DNA of 45,424 nucleotides, taken from assembly GCA_021324615.1 (NCBI GenBank), contig JAJPIT010000045.1, forward strand, positions 1-45,424. Reading direction: 5' to 3'. Source of the stretch: Terriglobia bacterium (GTDB taxonomy: Bacteria; Acidobacteriota; Terriglobia; Bryobacterales; Bryobacteraceae). This document shows positions 25,574 to 35,526 of this stretch, one piece after another. The notes beneath the pieces were generated by a model, which saw only the letters and a list, made by a program, of their open reading frames with translations, searched no databases and was not told the origin of the DNA. The translations under genes were made by a program, and so were the position numbers. Position 1 is the first letter of the stretch. Each line of letters opens with the position of its first letter.

Positions 25574-26285
25574 GAGGATCACCCCACAATCTAACGGTTC
25601 TCTCTGGCGAAGGCAATCCCTCACTGTACTATTGTTCTGGCTGGCCTGGGCGGCCGCGGCGGGGCCGTTTCAATCCGAGCATCCGCTGACCGGGCGCCGC
25701 ATCGCGCCGGTGATGGGCGCCGGGGGCGCCGATTGGCTGGAGCGCGGCGAGCGGGAAAGCGAAGAGCATCCCGACGAGGCTCTGGAGGCGATCGGCATCA
25801 AGCCGGGGATGGTGGTGGCCGACGTCGGCGCGGGCACCGGATACATGACGCTGCGGCTGGCGCGGCGCGTGGGGCCGTCGGGAAAGGTTTATGCCAACGA
25901 TATCCAGCCGGAGATGCTGCGGATGCTGCGGCAGAACGCGGCGCGCGCGGGGTGGAAGAGTATCGAAACCGTGCTCGGCACCGAAAGCGATCCGAAACTT
26001 CCCTCCGGCGCGCTGGATCTGATCTTGCTGGTTGACGTGTATCATGAATTTTCGCAGCCGCAAAAAATGCTGGAAAAGATGCGCGCCGATCTCAAGCCGG
26101 ACGGGCGGCTGGTGCTGCTGGAATACCGCAAGGAAGATCCTAGTATCCCCATCCGGCCGGAGCACAAAATGAGCGTCGGCGAGGCCAGGACGGAGCTCGA
26201 GGCGGAGGGTTTCCATCTGCACCAGGTTCTGGAAATTCTGCCGCGGCAGCACATTCTGATCTTCACCAAGGCGGCGGCGCAATGA
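25572..26285 (+). CDS. SAM-dependent methyltransferase with N-terminal signal-like segment
   Basis: A 237-residue class I methyltransferase fold: VVADVGAGTGYMTLRLARRV (motif I, about residues 80-100), VYANDIQPEMLRML (motif II), LDLILLVDVYHEF (motif IV) and RLVLLEYRKEDP. Before it lies an N-terminal WRRQSLTVLLFWLAWAAAAGPF, with a basic n-region, hydrophobic core and Ala-rich end, i.e. a signal peptide or membrane anchor. A similar exported-looking group with the H-P-L-T-G-R motif exists in my recollection. How a SAM enzyme would work outside the cytosol is not explained. The ATG at 25572 is the only standard ATG/GTG before the hydrophobic core; a TTG further in would remove the signal. It overlaps the next gene by 4 nt (ATGA). 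Confidence 0.7.
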   Translation: MRITPQSNGSLWRRQSLTVLLFWLAWAAAAGPFQSEHPLTGRRIAPVMGAGGADWLERGERESEEHPDEALEAIGIKPGMVVADVGAGTGYMTLRLARRVGPSGKVYANDIQPEMLRMLRQNAARAGWKSIETVLGTESDPKLPSGALDLILLVDVYHEFSQPQKMLEKMRADLKPDGRLVLLEYRKEDPSIPIRPEHKMSVGEARTELEAEGFHLHQVLEILPRQHILIFTKAAAQ

Positions 26286-26632
26286 ATCCCCAGACCGCCC
26301 CCGACAGCTTGCCCTATCTTCTGGAAGCCGTGGTGGGCGGCGCCATCGGCGCGTTTATCGCGATCGCCGCCAGCCTGCTGGGAAAGCGGGCGCTGAAATT
26401 TTCCCCGGACCTGTTGCTCGGCGCGGCGGGATACATCGCGGGCGTGGCGCTGACGCCGCACATCCCCTGGCATCAGAACACGATTCAATACCGGGTAGGC
26501 GACGCGGTGATCCGCAGCACCACCCGGCACATCCAGTATCCCTACCGCGTGGGCTTTCTCGCGGCGGTGCTGCTTCCGGCGATTTATGAAGTCATCCGGT
26601 ATTTCGTCGAACGCCGCAGCGCGAAGGCGTAA
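26282..26632 (+). CDS. Small membrane protein of unknown function
   Basis: A 116-residue protein whose ATG overlaps the methyltransferase stop (ATGA at 26282). There are two or three hydrophobic segments: LLEAVVGGAIGAFIAIAASLL (about 12-32), LLLGAAGYIAGVALTP (about 44-60) and FLAAVLLPAIYEVIRYFV (about 90-108). The middle carries a polar loop HIPWHQNTIQYRVGDAVIRS that could be periplasmic. I recognise no named family. Translational coupling to a methyltransferase with a signal-like N-terminus suggests a joint membrane function. The stop codon lies inside a perfect 24-bp palindrome. Confidence 0.6.
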   Translation: MNPQTAPDSLPYLLEAVVGGAIGAFIAIAASLLGKRALKFSPDLLLGAAGYIAGVALTPHIPWHQNTIQYRVGDAVIRSTTRHIQYPYRVGFLAAVLLPAIYEVIRYFVERRSAKA

Positions 26633-26649
26633 GCCGCGCGGCTTACGCC
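26626..26649. terminator. 24-bp perfect palindrome between convergent genes
   Basis: Half-site GGCGTAAGCCGC and its exact reverse complement abut at 26637/26638, and the stop codon of the small membrane gene lies within the left half. It sits between convergent stops (26632 and 26657). No T-tract follows on either strand, so it may be a rho-assisted or bidirectional terminator hairpin, or a protein site. Confidence 0.5.
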
Positions 26650-26656
26650 GCCCGGA

Positions 26657-28285
26657 CTACTGACCCGCGCCGGTTGCGCGCACGGTGGGATACTTGATGC
26701 CGAGCTGCTCCAGATAGGTGTCGTATTTCGACGGATCGTAGTAGAACTTCTTCATCTGGTCGCGGTACTTGGCCATGGTGGCGGCGTTGAGCCAGATGGC
26801 CGGCTTGTCTTCAGGCCGCAGCAGCGAAACGTATTTTTGATCCTTGGTTTGTACGTTGCGGAAATAATCCCAGGCCGCCTGAACCAGCTCGGGGTGCGTC
26901 AGGATGTCGATCATGGTCATCGCCTGGACTTTGGCGCCGGCGATCACGCCCTTGTGCGCGATGGGCGTGGCCATGGAGATCGCGTTGGCCCAGTTGTGGC
27001 CGGGACCGCCGGGAATATTCGACGGATAGCGAAGCGTGACGGTGGGAACGTTCCAGGAAACGTCGCCGATATCGTCGGAGCCTCCGCCCATCGGCTGATT
27101 CTGGCCGCCGCCTTCTTCGCCGGTGTTGTCGTTGGACTGCTCGCGCGGCGGGCGCAGCGGTGGAATTTTCGTCGCCAGGCCGCGCACCGGCTGCTTCAGC
27201 TCGGCCTGAAACGCCCTGGCGAGCTTTTGATCGTCCTCGGACCACTGCGGCAGCCCGACCTTCTGAATATTGGCGTACATCGCCTCGGCGATCGGTTTGT
27301 TGAAATAACCGGGCCAGGCGCTGCCGAGAACACGCTCGGTGTAGTCGGTGTCGGTCATCAGGGTCGCGGCTTTGGCCATGTTGTCGCCGATGCGCCACAG
27401 ATTCATGATGTGATCGTAGTCGGCTTCGCGGAAGTAGAACCAGATGGAGGCGTTGGGCGGAACGACGTTGGGCTGATCGCCGCCGTTGGTGATCACGTAG
27501 TGAACGCGCGTGGCCAGGCGCAGATGTTCGCGGCGGAACTCGTAGCCGATGCTCATCAGCTCCGCGGCGTCCAGCGCGCTGCGCCCGCGCCAGGGCGCGC
27601 CGGCCGCATGGGCGCTTTCCCCTTTAAAGTTGTACTCGACCGAGACCAGCCCGTTCTGCGGGCTCGGCCCGTAGGAAACCCCCAGATTACTGGCGACGTG
27701 GCAGAACAGGACGACATCGACGTCCTTGAACATCCCGGCGCGCACATAGTAGGCCTTGGTCCCCACCAGTTCTTCGGCGACCCCGGGCCACAGGCGGATG
27801 GTGCCCTGAAGGTGCTCGCGCTCCATCACCTTCTTCACGGCCAGCGCGGCGATGATATTGAGCGGCACGCCGGAGTTGTGGCCTTCACCGTGGCCGGGCG
27901 CGCCTTCGATCAGCGGGTCATGGTAGGCGACCCCGGGCTTTTGCGACGCCTGCGGGATATCGTCGATATCGGAGCCGAGCGAGATCACCGGCTTGCCGCT
28001 CCCCCAGGACGCGACCCACGCCGTGGGAATGCCGGCGTATCCGCGTTCGACTTTGAAGCCTTCCTTTTCGAGAATGCCGGTGAGATATTTCGACGTCTCG
28101 AATTCCTGAAAGCCCAATTCGCCGAAGCTGAAGACGCTGTCGACCATGACTTGCGCCTGCTTTTTCATATGATCGATTTCGCCCATCAGGTCGGCTTTGA
28201 TGGCGGCCTCTTTTTCGGGGGTCAGCTTATTCTGACCCCAGGCGCAGGCGGCCAGCAGCAGAAACGCGAGGGTGTTCTTGTACAT
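26657..28285 (-). CDS. Exported M20D amidohydrolase, AbgB-like
   Basis: A 542-residue metallo-amidohydrolase starting at ATG 28285 after AAAGGAGATCCG, a strong RBS; the frame extends upstream to 28522 without support. Residues 1-18 form a signal peptide (AFLLLAACAWGQ), so it is probably periplasmic. The metal-site region is visible in SLGSDIDDIPQ, GAPGHGEGHNSGVPL, the VAEELVGTKAYYVRAG segment, LFCHVASNLG and FKGESAHAAGAPW. These follow AbgB/M20D order, a family that cleaves p-aminobenzoyl-glutamate and related amides. A loop of some 20 Gly/Asn/Gln residues (about 430-455) is inserted before the C-terminal region. The export signal differs from cytosolic AbgB of E. coli. Substrate not assigned. 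Confidence 0.75.
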   Translation of the reverse strand: MYKNTLAFLLLAACAWGQNKLTPEKEAAIKADLMGEIDHMKKQAQVMVDSVFSFGELGFQEFETSKYLTGILEKEGFKVERGYAGIPTAWVASWGSGKPVISLGSDIDDIPQASQKPGVAYHDPLIEGAPGHGEGHNSGVPLNIIAALAVKKVMEREHLQGTIRLWPGVAEELVGTKAYYVRAGMFKDVDVVLFCHVASNLGVSYGPSPQNGLVSVEYNFKGESAHAAGAPWRGRSALDAAELMSIGYEFRREHLRLATRVHYVITNGGDQPNVVPPNASIWFYFREADYDHIMNLWRIGDNMAKAATLMTDTDYTERVLGSAWPGYFNKPIAEAMYANIQKVGLPQWSEDDQKLARAFQAELKQPVRGLATKIPPLRPPREQSNDNTGEEGGGQNQPMGGGSDDIGDVSWNVPTVTLRYPSNIPGGPGHNWANAISMATPIAHKGVIAGAKVQAMTMIDILTHPELVQAAWDYFRNVQTKDQKYVSLLRPEDKPAIWLNAATMAKYRDQMKKFYYDPSKYDTYLEQLGIKYPTVRATGAGQ

Positions 28286-28449
28286 CGGATCTCCTTTCGC
28301 GGGAAACTTCCAGCATATTGATTTGCGAGCCGGAGCGCAACCGGCGCGGGCCGCTCGCCCGTTCCCAAAACCTTGATAATATGCCGCTTGTAACGTACAC
28401 GTACCTTCTGTTACTTCCCTGCTTTGCGCCAACCGTGTAGCCTTTTCCC

Positions 28450-29526
28450 ATGATTGCCCCGAAACACTGCATCTCCGCAGCCCGGCTGATGGTTTTCCTG
28501 GCGCTCGGCGGGGGAACCGCATACGCGGGCTATATGTTCACCACGATCGACGACCCTAACGCGCAGTTCTATCCCGCCACGTTTGCCAATGCAGTGAACA
28601 ACAGCGGCCAAATCGTGGGCTCGTACTCGACTGCCGAGTTCACTTCGACCGGGTTCCTCTATAACAGCGGCTCGTTCTCTGACGTAACCGATACAAATTT
28701 TCAATTTGGAAGCCATACAAACAGCACCTTTCCCAATGGAATTAACAGTTCCGGCGTGATTGTGGGCAGCTATAACAATTTTTTCGGCAATCGCGGATTT
28801 GAGTACAATGCGGGCACTTTCACCGACATAACCGTCGCAGGCTCCTTTGGCACCTACGCGACCGGGATCAATGACTCCGGGCAAATCGTCGGGTATTCCT
28901 ACAACGGAACTATTGACAACGGTTTTCTGGATGCAAGCGGGGTTTTCAGCACGATCAGCGATCCCAACGCCGGCAGCTCTTTCGGGCAGGGCACCTTTCC
29001 GTGGGACATCAACAACTCGGGTGTGATTGTGGGCTACTACATCGACAGCAACAATATCGTTCACGGATTTATCGATCAGAACGGGGTTTTCACCACACTC
29101 GACGATCCTCAAGCCGGCCAGACCGCCGGCGAGGGCACGTATGCTTTGGGAATCAATAATCTGGGGCAGGTTTCGGGCTACTACGTGGTGCAGGGAACCG
29201 GTCAGGACTTGGGCCTGGATTATCACGGCTTTGTGTATAGTAACGGCGCTTTCACTCAGGTGGATGATCCGGACGCGCTGGCAACGGGCGGAACCGAAGT
29301 CTACAAGATCAATGACTCAGGTCAACTGGTCGGGAATTATACGTGCACCACATGCGGCGACAACTATCAGGGATTTCTGGCCACGCTGAATAATAGCGGA
29401 GGTTCGGCCACTCCGGAACCGTCAACCTGGGCCCTGCTTCTTCTTGGCCTGGTCATGGTAAAATTTTTCGACCATGTACACGGGTGCAGGCGTCGTTCAG
29501 GCCAGGCCCGGCCGGGAGGCGATTGA
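28450..29526 (+). CDS. PEP-CTERM surface protein with HAF-type repeats
   Basis: A 358-residue exported protein. A signal peptide occupies about residues 1-26 (ARLMVFLALGGGTAYAG). The body is six or seven repeats of some 40-45 residues built on N(D/N)SGQIVGSY(Y) and GF(L/I), the HAF type: NNSGQIVGSY, NSSGVIVGSY, NDSGQIVGYS, NNSGVIVGYY, NNLGQVSGYY and NDSGQLVGNY. The C-terminal ATPEPSTWALLLLGLVMV followed by RRR is a PEP-CTERM sorting signal, cleaved by exosortase before surface display. The coding sequence looks lower in GC than its neighbours. The 3' end overlaps the next gene by 53 nt. No clear -35/-10 pair was found in the 164-bp gap upstream. No exosortase gene is in the window. Confidence 0.8.
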   Translation: MIAPKHCISAARLMVFLALGGGTAYAGYMFTTIDDPNAQFYPATFANAVNNSGQIVGSYSTAEFTSTGFLYNSGSFSDVTDTNFQFGSHTNSTFPNGINSSGVIVGSYNNFFGNRGFEYNAGTFTDITVAGSFGTYATGINDSGQIVGYSYNGTIDNGFLDASGVFSTISDPNAGSSFGQGTFPWDINNSGVIVGYYIDSNNIVHGFIDQNGVFTTLDDPQAGQTAGEGTYALGINNLGQVSGYYVVQGTGQDLGLDYHGFVYSNGAFTQVDDPDALATGGTEVYKINDSGQLVGNYTCTTCGDNYQGFLATLNNSGGSATPEPSTWALLLLGLVMVKFFDHVHGCRRRSGQARPGGD

Positions 29527-31354
29527 AGCCCAACTTGCGCGGATTCTGGCGGGCAACGAATTCCGGCGTTCTGAACGGCGGCGCGCTTTGCTGCGCTGGA
29601 CGGTAAACCGCGCTCTCGACGGTAACGAAGATCCAATAAAAGAATACGAGATCGGCTTGGCCGTGTTTGGCAAGCCGAAGTCCTGGGATCCGCGCCTGGA
29701 TCCGATTGTCCGCGTCGAGTTCAGCCGCATGCGCCAGAAGCTCCGGGAATACTATGCGGGGCAAGGCGCCGCCGATCCGATTCTGATTGAGTTTCCCTTT
29801 CGCGGTTACCTTCCGGTGTTCCACGCGCGGGAGGCGGCTGCGGAGCAGGCCGCCGGCGAGCCCGCGCCCGCAACCACGGAGCCCTCGTTGTGGCGGAGCC
29901 GCGGGACGATTGCCTTGGCGCTCGTGCTGGCGCTGCTTTCCGGCGCCGGGATATTTCTCGCCTCGAGCCGACTCCGCACGGCGCCGCCGCTTCCGACCGT
30001 CGCCGTCCTGCCCTTCAAGGATCTTACTCCGAGAGGCCAAAGCCAATACCTGAGCAACGGGATCAGCGAGGAGTTGACCGATTTGCTCGCCATGGCCCCG
30101 GATTTGCGGGTCATCGCCCGCACCTCCGCCTTTCATTTTCAGGGGAAAAACACGGATGTGCGGGAGATTGGGCGCGAGCTGGGAGCGGGCTGGGTAATCG
30201 AGGGGAGCATTTTGAGCGAAGGCGACCGCATCCGCGTCCTGGTGGAGCTGGATCGCACCGCGGACGGCGCCCGCTTGTGGAAATCGCGATACGAACGCGC
30301 GGCCAAGGACCTTCCGGGGATTGAAGAGGAGATCACGCAGGCGGTGGCGGGCGTTTTGCAAGTGCCGCTTCCGCCGCGGAGAGAGGTTGCGTTCGATCCA
30401 GGCCTGGACGCGCGTGATGAGTTTTTAAAGGGCGTCGATGCGGAGAGCAAGGCCGATCCCGCTTCGCTGGATCTGGCCGAAGCGCATTACCAGAACGCGC
30501 TCCGGCTGGCGCCGCGCTACGCGCTCGCGCACGTCCGGTTGGGCAGCGTATACCTGGCGCGCTCCGGGCGGACCGGCCCATCGCAGAAGGCGGCGCTGGA
30601 GAAGGCCCGGCAGGAACTGGACGCGGCCGTTTCGCTGGACCCCAAGCTTTCGGGCGCCAACGCCGGCTTAGCGCTGGCGAATTATTTGCTGACTTGGGAT
30701 TGGCCGAGCGCCGAAGCCGGGTTCCGGCGCGCGCTCGCCTTGGGTTCCAGCAGCGCGGCGCATCAGACTTATGCCTGGGCGCTCATGACGCGGGGACGCT
30801 TTGCAGAATCGGAACGGCACTACCAGGAAGCCATCGAACGCGATCCGCTTGACTGCCTGCTTCGCTACAATTTGGCCACTTTGTACAGCCGCGAGGGCCG
30901 CGCCGCAGCCGCGCGCGGGGAATTAGAATCCTGCCTGGCGCGCGAACCCGACTGGTTTCTCGGGCGGATGGCGCTTGGATACTTCGAACTGTTTGACAAC
31001 CGTCCGGACCAGGGGCTGAAAGATCTGCGGCAGGCGCGGCTCATGGCGCCCGGCAGCCCGGCTCTCGATGCCGGTTTCGCCATCGCCGATGCGGAATTGG
31101 GCCGCCGCGGCGAGGCCTTGGCGCGCCTGCGGCGAATGGAATCCGAGGCGGATACCAGGAATTACGTGCGCTACCAGTTGGCCATCGCCTGGGCGTACCT
31201 GAAGGACCGGGACCGGCTGTTTTACTGGCTCGGCCAATCCGTGGATCTTCACGAGCAGCAGGCATTAAATATGCGGATCGATCCGGTGCTGGAGCCCTAT
31301 CAGCAGGATGCCCGCATGATCTCGCTCGAGCGGCGGACCGGCCTGCTTCCCTAG
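29474..31354 (+). CDS. Winged-helix-like/TolB-N/TPR membrane protein
   Basis: A 626-residue protein. The N-terminal 120 residues (ALLRWTVNRALDG, IKEYEIGLAVFGKP, PRLDPIVRVEFSRMRQ, ILIEFPFRGYLPVF) look like the winged-helix-like module found at the front of many Solibacter sensory proteins. One TM helix (about 144-167) follows, then a TolB-N/FlgO-like domain (about 174-285; VAVLPFKDL, ISEELTDLLA, LGAGWVIEGSI, ARLWKSRYER). The rest is TPR repeats (about 300-620), e.g. ALRLAPRYALAHVRLGSVYL. It is probably a membrane-bound regulator or scaffold. The start at 29474 overlaps the PEP-CTERM gene by 53 nt and lacks a clear RBS. Its TAG stop shares CTAG (31351-31354) with the stop of the opposing gene. 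Confidence 0.75.
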   Translation: MYTGAGVVQARPGREAIEAQLARILAGNEFRRSERRRALLRWTVNRALDGNEDPIKEYEIGLAVFGKPKSWDPRLDPIVRVEFSRMRQKLREYYAGQGAADPILIEFPFRGYLPVFHAREAAAEQAAGEPAPATTEPSLWRSRGTIALALVLALLSGAGIFLASSRLRTAPPLPTVAVLPFKDLTPRGQSQYLSNGISEELTDLLAMAPDLRVIARTSAFHFQGKNTDVREIGRELGAGWVIEGSILSEGDRIRVLVELDRTADGARLWKSRYERAAKDLPGIEEEITQAVAGVLQVPLPPRREVAFDPGLDARDEFLKGVDAESKADPASLDLAEAHYQNALRLAPRYALAHVRLGSVYLARSGRTGPSQKAALEKARQELDAAVSLDPKLSGANAGLALANYLLTWDWPSAEAGFRRALALGSSSAAHQTYAWALMTRGRFAESERHYQEAIERDPLDCLLRYNLATLYSREGRAAAARGELESCLAREPDWFLGRMALGYFELFDNRPDQGLKDLRQARLMAPGSPALDAGFAIADAELGRRGEALARLRRMESEADTRNYVRYQLAIAWAYLKDRDRLFYWLGQSVDLHEQQALNMRIDPVLEPYQQDARMISLERRTGLLP

Positions 31355-32526
31355 CGGTCCGCGGCGAGCTCTTTGCGGGCGCGCGCGCCCCAGGGGCGCA
31401 CCTCGGCCCGGCGATGAGGGGGCATGGTGTTGACGGATTCGATGGCGCGGCGGAACATCTCCCGCGCCTGGTCTTGCCGGCCGGTCCGCTTCAGAGCGAC
31501 GCCATGCCAATACAATCCTTCCGGATCGTAGGGACGGCGGGTGGTGAACTTTTCGAGCGCGGCAGCCGCCAGCCCGGCTTGCGATGCTCCCAGATACGCC
31601 GCGCCGAGCTCGCGCCAGACCTCGTTCTGGGCGAGCCTGTCGTCCAGCTCCGCCGCGGTTTTCAGATGACCAACCGCTTCGGCGAAGCGCTGCTGGCCGC
31701 GCGCGATCACCCCGAGCTGCATATGCGCGTCGGCGAACGAGGGATCGATTTCGACGGCGCGCGCAAATCGCGCGATCGCGTCGGTGTACTGCCGCCGCTT
31801 CTGATGAATCAAGCCGAGCTGGTACTGCGCGTCGTCGTCGTGTGGATTATTGGCCGCGATTTCCAGTTGCTGCTGAAAATGCTGCCGCGAGCGCAGGCCC
31901 GCGCCGAGATCGCGCAGGCGCGAAGCAAAAAGGAAATAGAGATAAATCAAAACCAGCGGCGACGCCAAAAAATACAGCGCGCCGCCAAGCAGCGCCATCA
32001 CCAGCATCCCGAGCACGCCCGCGCTCCAGCCGGCGAACGTGATGCCGATCGCCGATGCCGTTCCCGAGCCGTACATCGTCCGCACCCCGATCGCCAGCAG
32101 AAACGTGAAGTAGAGGTTGGCGGCGAGATAATACCAGGGATCGCCGAGCGGCAGGACGGTGAAGGCGCGCAAAACGGCGAGCGGGAGATATCCGGCGGCC
32201 CAGGCGCTCATCGCCAGCATCAGCAGCGGGACATAGTCGGTGTTGAGCAGCACGGCGAAGCCGCCGTGTCCGGCGGCGGCGCGGACCAGGAGCATCGCCG
32301 GGACCATCACCACCGCCACCGCCAGCAGCGGCGCCAGATACGCACCCGGCATCCAGGCGATGAATTCCAGCAGAGCGGAGGAGGGCGCGCGCAGCGGGAC
32401 GTCGCGCCAGTGCAGCAGCAGGGAGACACACAGCGCCGCAGCCGCCGCCATCCACAGCCGCCCGCGGTCGAGAACCCGGCCCATTGCCGCGGCGGGTTGA
32501 AGATAGATCAGGAAGAAATCAGCCAA
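31351..32526 (-). CDS. Membrane protein with C-terminal TPR repeats
   Basis: Up to 391 residues. The N-terminal half has five or six TM helices ([72 protein letters not shown], and two Gly-rich helices up to [10 protein letters not shown], about 30-205), resembling Yip1-type membrane domains. The cytosolic part holds three or four TPR repeats ([60 protein letters not shown]). The start at 32526 is TTG; an ATG at 32484 (377 residues) is the alternative. Neither has a good RBS. The gene is divergent from hslV, with little room for promoters. No catalytic function is proposed. Confidence 0.65.
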   Translation of the reverse strand: MADFFLIYLQPAAAMGRVLDRGRLWMAAAAALCVSLLLHWRDVPLRAPSSALLEFIAWMPGAYLAPLLAVAVVMVPAMLLVRAAAGHGGFAVLLNTDYVPLLMLAMSAWAAGYLPLAVLRAFTVLPLGDPWYYLAANLYFTFLLAIGVRTMYGSGTASAIGITFAGWSAGVLGMLVMALLGGALYFLASPLVLIYLYFLFASRLRDLGAGLRSRQHFQQQLEIAANNPHDDDAQYQLGLIHQKRRQYTDAIARFARAVEIDPSFADAHMQLGVIARGQQRFAEAVGHLKTAAELDDRLAQNEVWRELGAAYLGASQAGLAAAALEKFTTRRPYDPEGLYWHGVALKRTGRQDQAREMFRRAIESVNTMPPHRRAEVRPWGARARKELAADR

Positions 32527-32549
32527 TCGTGTATGCCAAACTAAAATTT

Positions 32550-33093
32550 GTGACAGCCAGATCCAAGATCCGATCCACTACCATTTTGTCCGTTCGCCGC
32601 GATGGAAAGGTGGTGATGGCCGGCGACGGGCAAGTGACGGCGGGTTCGGAGGTGCTGAAAGCGTCGGCGAAGAAGCTGCGCCGGCTGTACGGGGGCAAGA
32701 TTATCGCCGGATTCGCAGGCGCAACCGCGGACGCCTTCGCGCTGTTTTCGCGGTTTGAAACCAAGCTCGAGCAGCACAACGGGAATCTGGCGCGCAGCGT
32801 GGTGGAACTGGCCAAGGACTGGCGCACGGACCGCACGCTGCGCCATCTGGAGGCGCTGCTGCTGGTGGCCGATCCCCACGACACCTACATCGTCAGCGGA
32901 ACCGGCGACGTCATCGAGCCCGACAACGACGTGGCCGCCATCGGCTCGGGCGGGCCGTTTGCCAAGGCCGCGGCCCGGCGCTGATCGAAAATACGAAACT
33001 TTCCGCGCGGCAGATCGTCGAAAAAGCCATGGCGATCGCCGGCCAGATCTGTATCTACACCAACGGCAACATCATATATGAGGAGCTCGGCTG

Positions 33094-33094
<1 letters not shown>
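32550..33094 (+). pseudogene. hslV: HslV protease subunit, single-base frameshift near the C-terminus
   Basis: HslV is the Ntn-type peptidase of the HslUV (ClpQY) ATP-dependent protease. A GTG at 32550 gives MTARSKIRS followed by [20 protein letters not shown], where the catalytic Thr of mature HslV would be exposed. A GTG at 32529 is an alternative. The chain runs normally through [19 protein letters not shown] and [14 protein letters not shown], where the frame stops at TGA 32982. From 32979 the -1 frame continues the family sequence as [20 protein letters not shown], then a [12 protein letters not shown] tail, ending in TGA 33092-33094. That TGA overlaps the ATG of hslU (TGATG). One base is missing around 32976-32980, in a GC-rich CCCGGCG run, which could be an assembly error or a real mutation. 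Without the final 36 residues HslV would probably not fold. Confidence 0.85.
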
Positions 33095-34448
<1,354 letters not shown>

Positions 34449-34452
<4 letters not shown>

Positions 34453-35426
34453 GCCGCCGGAGGGGCCTAAGCCGCCTGCCCGCCGTGGGGCTGGTTCTGG
34501 CCGGCTGCGGATACATCGGACCGCCGCAAGCGCCTTCGCTGGCGATCCCGCAGCGCGTCAGCGACCTTGCGGTGGCCGAGCGCGGCGATCAGATCCTGGC
34601 GCAGTTCACCATCCCCTCGATGAGCACGCAGGGGCTGCCGCTGAATTCTATTCGCTCGGTCGAGCTGCGCGCCGGCCCTACGCCGAATCCGTGGAATCAG
34701 GCGGCTTGGGAAGCCTCGGCGGCGCGAATCGAAATTCCGGCGTCCGCGCCCGGCGCGTTGAGCAAAGCAATTCCACTCCAAAAAGACTGGATCGGCAAAG
34801 AAGTGACCATTGGCGTGCGCGCCACCGGACCCAAGGGGAAAACTTCGGACTGGTCGAATCTGCGCCAGCTCACCATCGCGCCGCCGCTCGCCGCACCGGC
34901 CGATTTCAAGGCGGAAAACACGCCGCGCGGAATCGAGCTGTCCTGGCGCGGTTCGGCGCCGCACTATCATATTTTCCGCGCAACAGGCAACGCGGCGCCG
35001 GAGCCGCTGGCGGACTCGGATCAGACCAACTGGCTCGATTCCACCATCGAATACGGCACATCGTACCTCTACTACGTTCAGGGCTTCCGCGGGGAGCTCC
35101 AGCAGAGCCCGGTGGCCGGGCCGCAAGCGATCACCCCCGAGGACGTCTTCGCGCCCGCGATCCCCTCCGGCTTGACCGCCGAGCAGGGGACGAACGCCAT
35201 CGAGCTTTCCTGGGAGCGCAACACCGAGCCGCGGTTTCGAGGTTACAACGTCTATCGGTCCGTGGACGGCGGGCCGTTTGTAAAGATCGCATCGCTGATC
35301 ACGGCGCCGGCCTATTCCGACCGCGACATCGCCCCCGGGAAAAAATATCGTTATCAAGTCTCCGCCGTGGCCGTCAACGGCAAGGAAAGCGAGCGGTCCG
35401 CGGCGGTGGAAGTCGCCGCGCAGTAG
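34449..35426 (+). CDS. FN3-domain lipoprotein
   Basis: A 325-residue lipoprotein whose GTG start overlaps the hslU TGA. The lipobox LAGC (C20) follows a basic, hydrophobic N-terminus ([19 protein letters not shown]). The mature part begins [20 protein letters not shown] and holds three fibronectin type III-like domains: about 35-145 ([27 protein letters not shown]), 148-240 ([29 protein letters not shown]) and 245-325 ([35 protein letters not shown]). No catalytic motif was found. It is likely a periplasmic or outer-membrane binding protein. Co-transcription with hslU is implied, but a joint function is not. Confidence 0.7.
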
Positions 35427-35526
35427 GCTTCCGGACACTCCTGTAACCGGATGGCGCGGGAGAGGCGTCCAAACGCACAACACGCTCGGAAAAAGCATCG
35501 GAGGTGTATTACTGGTACCAGAGTCA

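Noticed and set aside
26837-28321. 494-codon plus-strand frame opposite the AbgB-like gene
   Set aside because: Shadow composition; the minus gene has a strong RBS and intact metal-site motifs.
28286-28522. Upstream extension of the AbgB-like gene
   Set aside because: Would place an untypical N-terminus before a clear signal peptide with an excellent RBS at 28285.
29459-29464. TAAAAT as promoter of the TolB-N/TPR gene
   Set aside because: No -35 at 16-18 bp, and it lies inside the PEP-CTERM coding sequence; too weak to list.
32970-32985. Programmed -1 frameshift in hslV
   Set aside because: No slippery heptamer or adjacent pseudoknot could be recognised; a base deletion or assembly error is simpler.
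32976-32990. Selenocysteine at the hslV TGA (32982)
   Set aside because: Read-through in the same frame loses homology; the -1 frame restores it.
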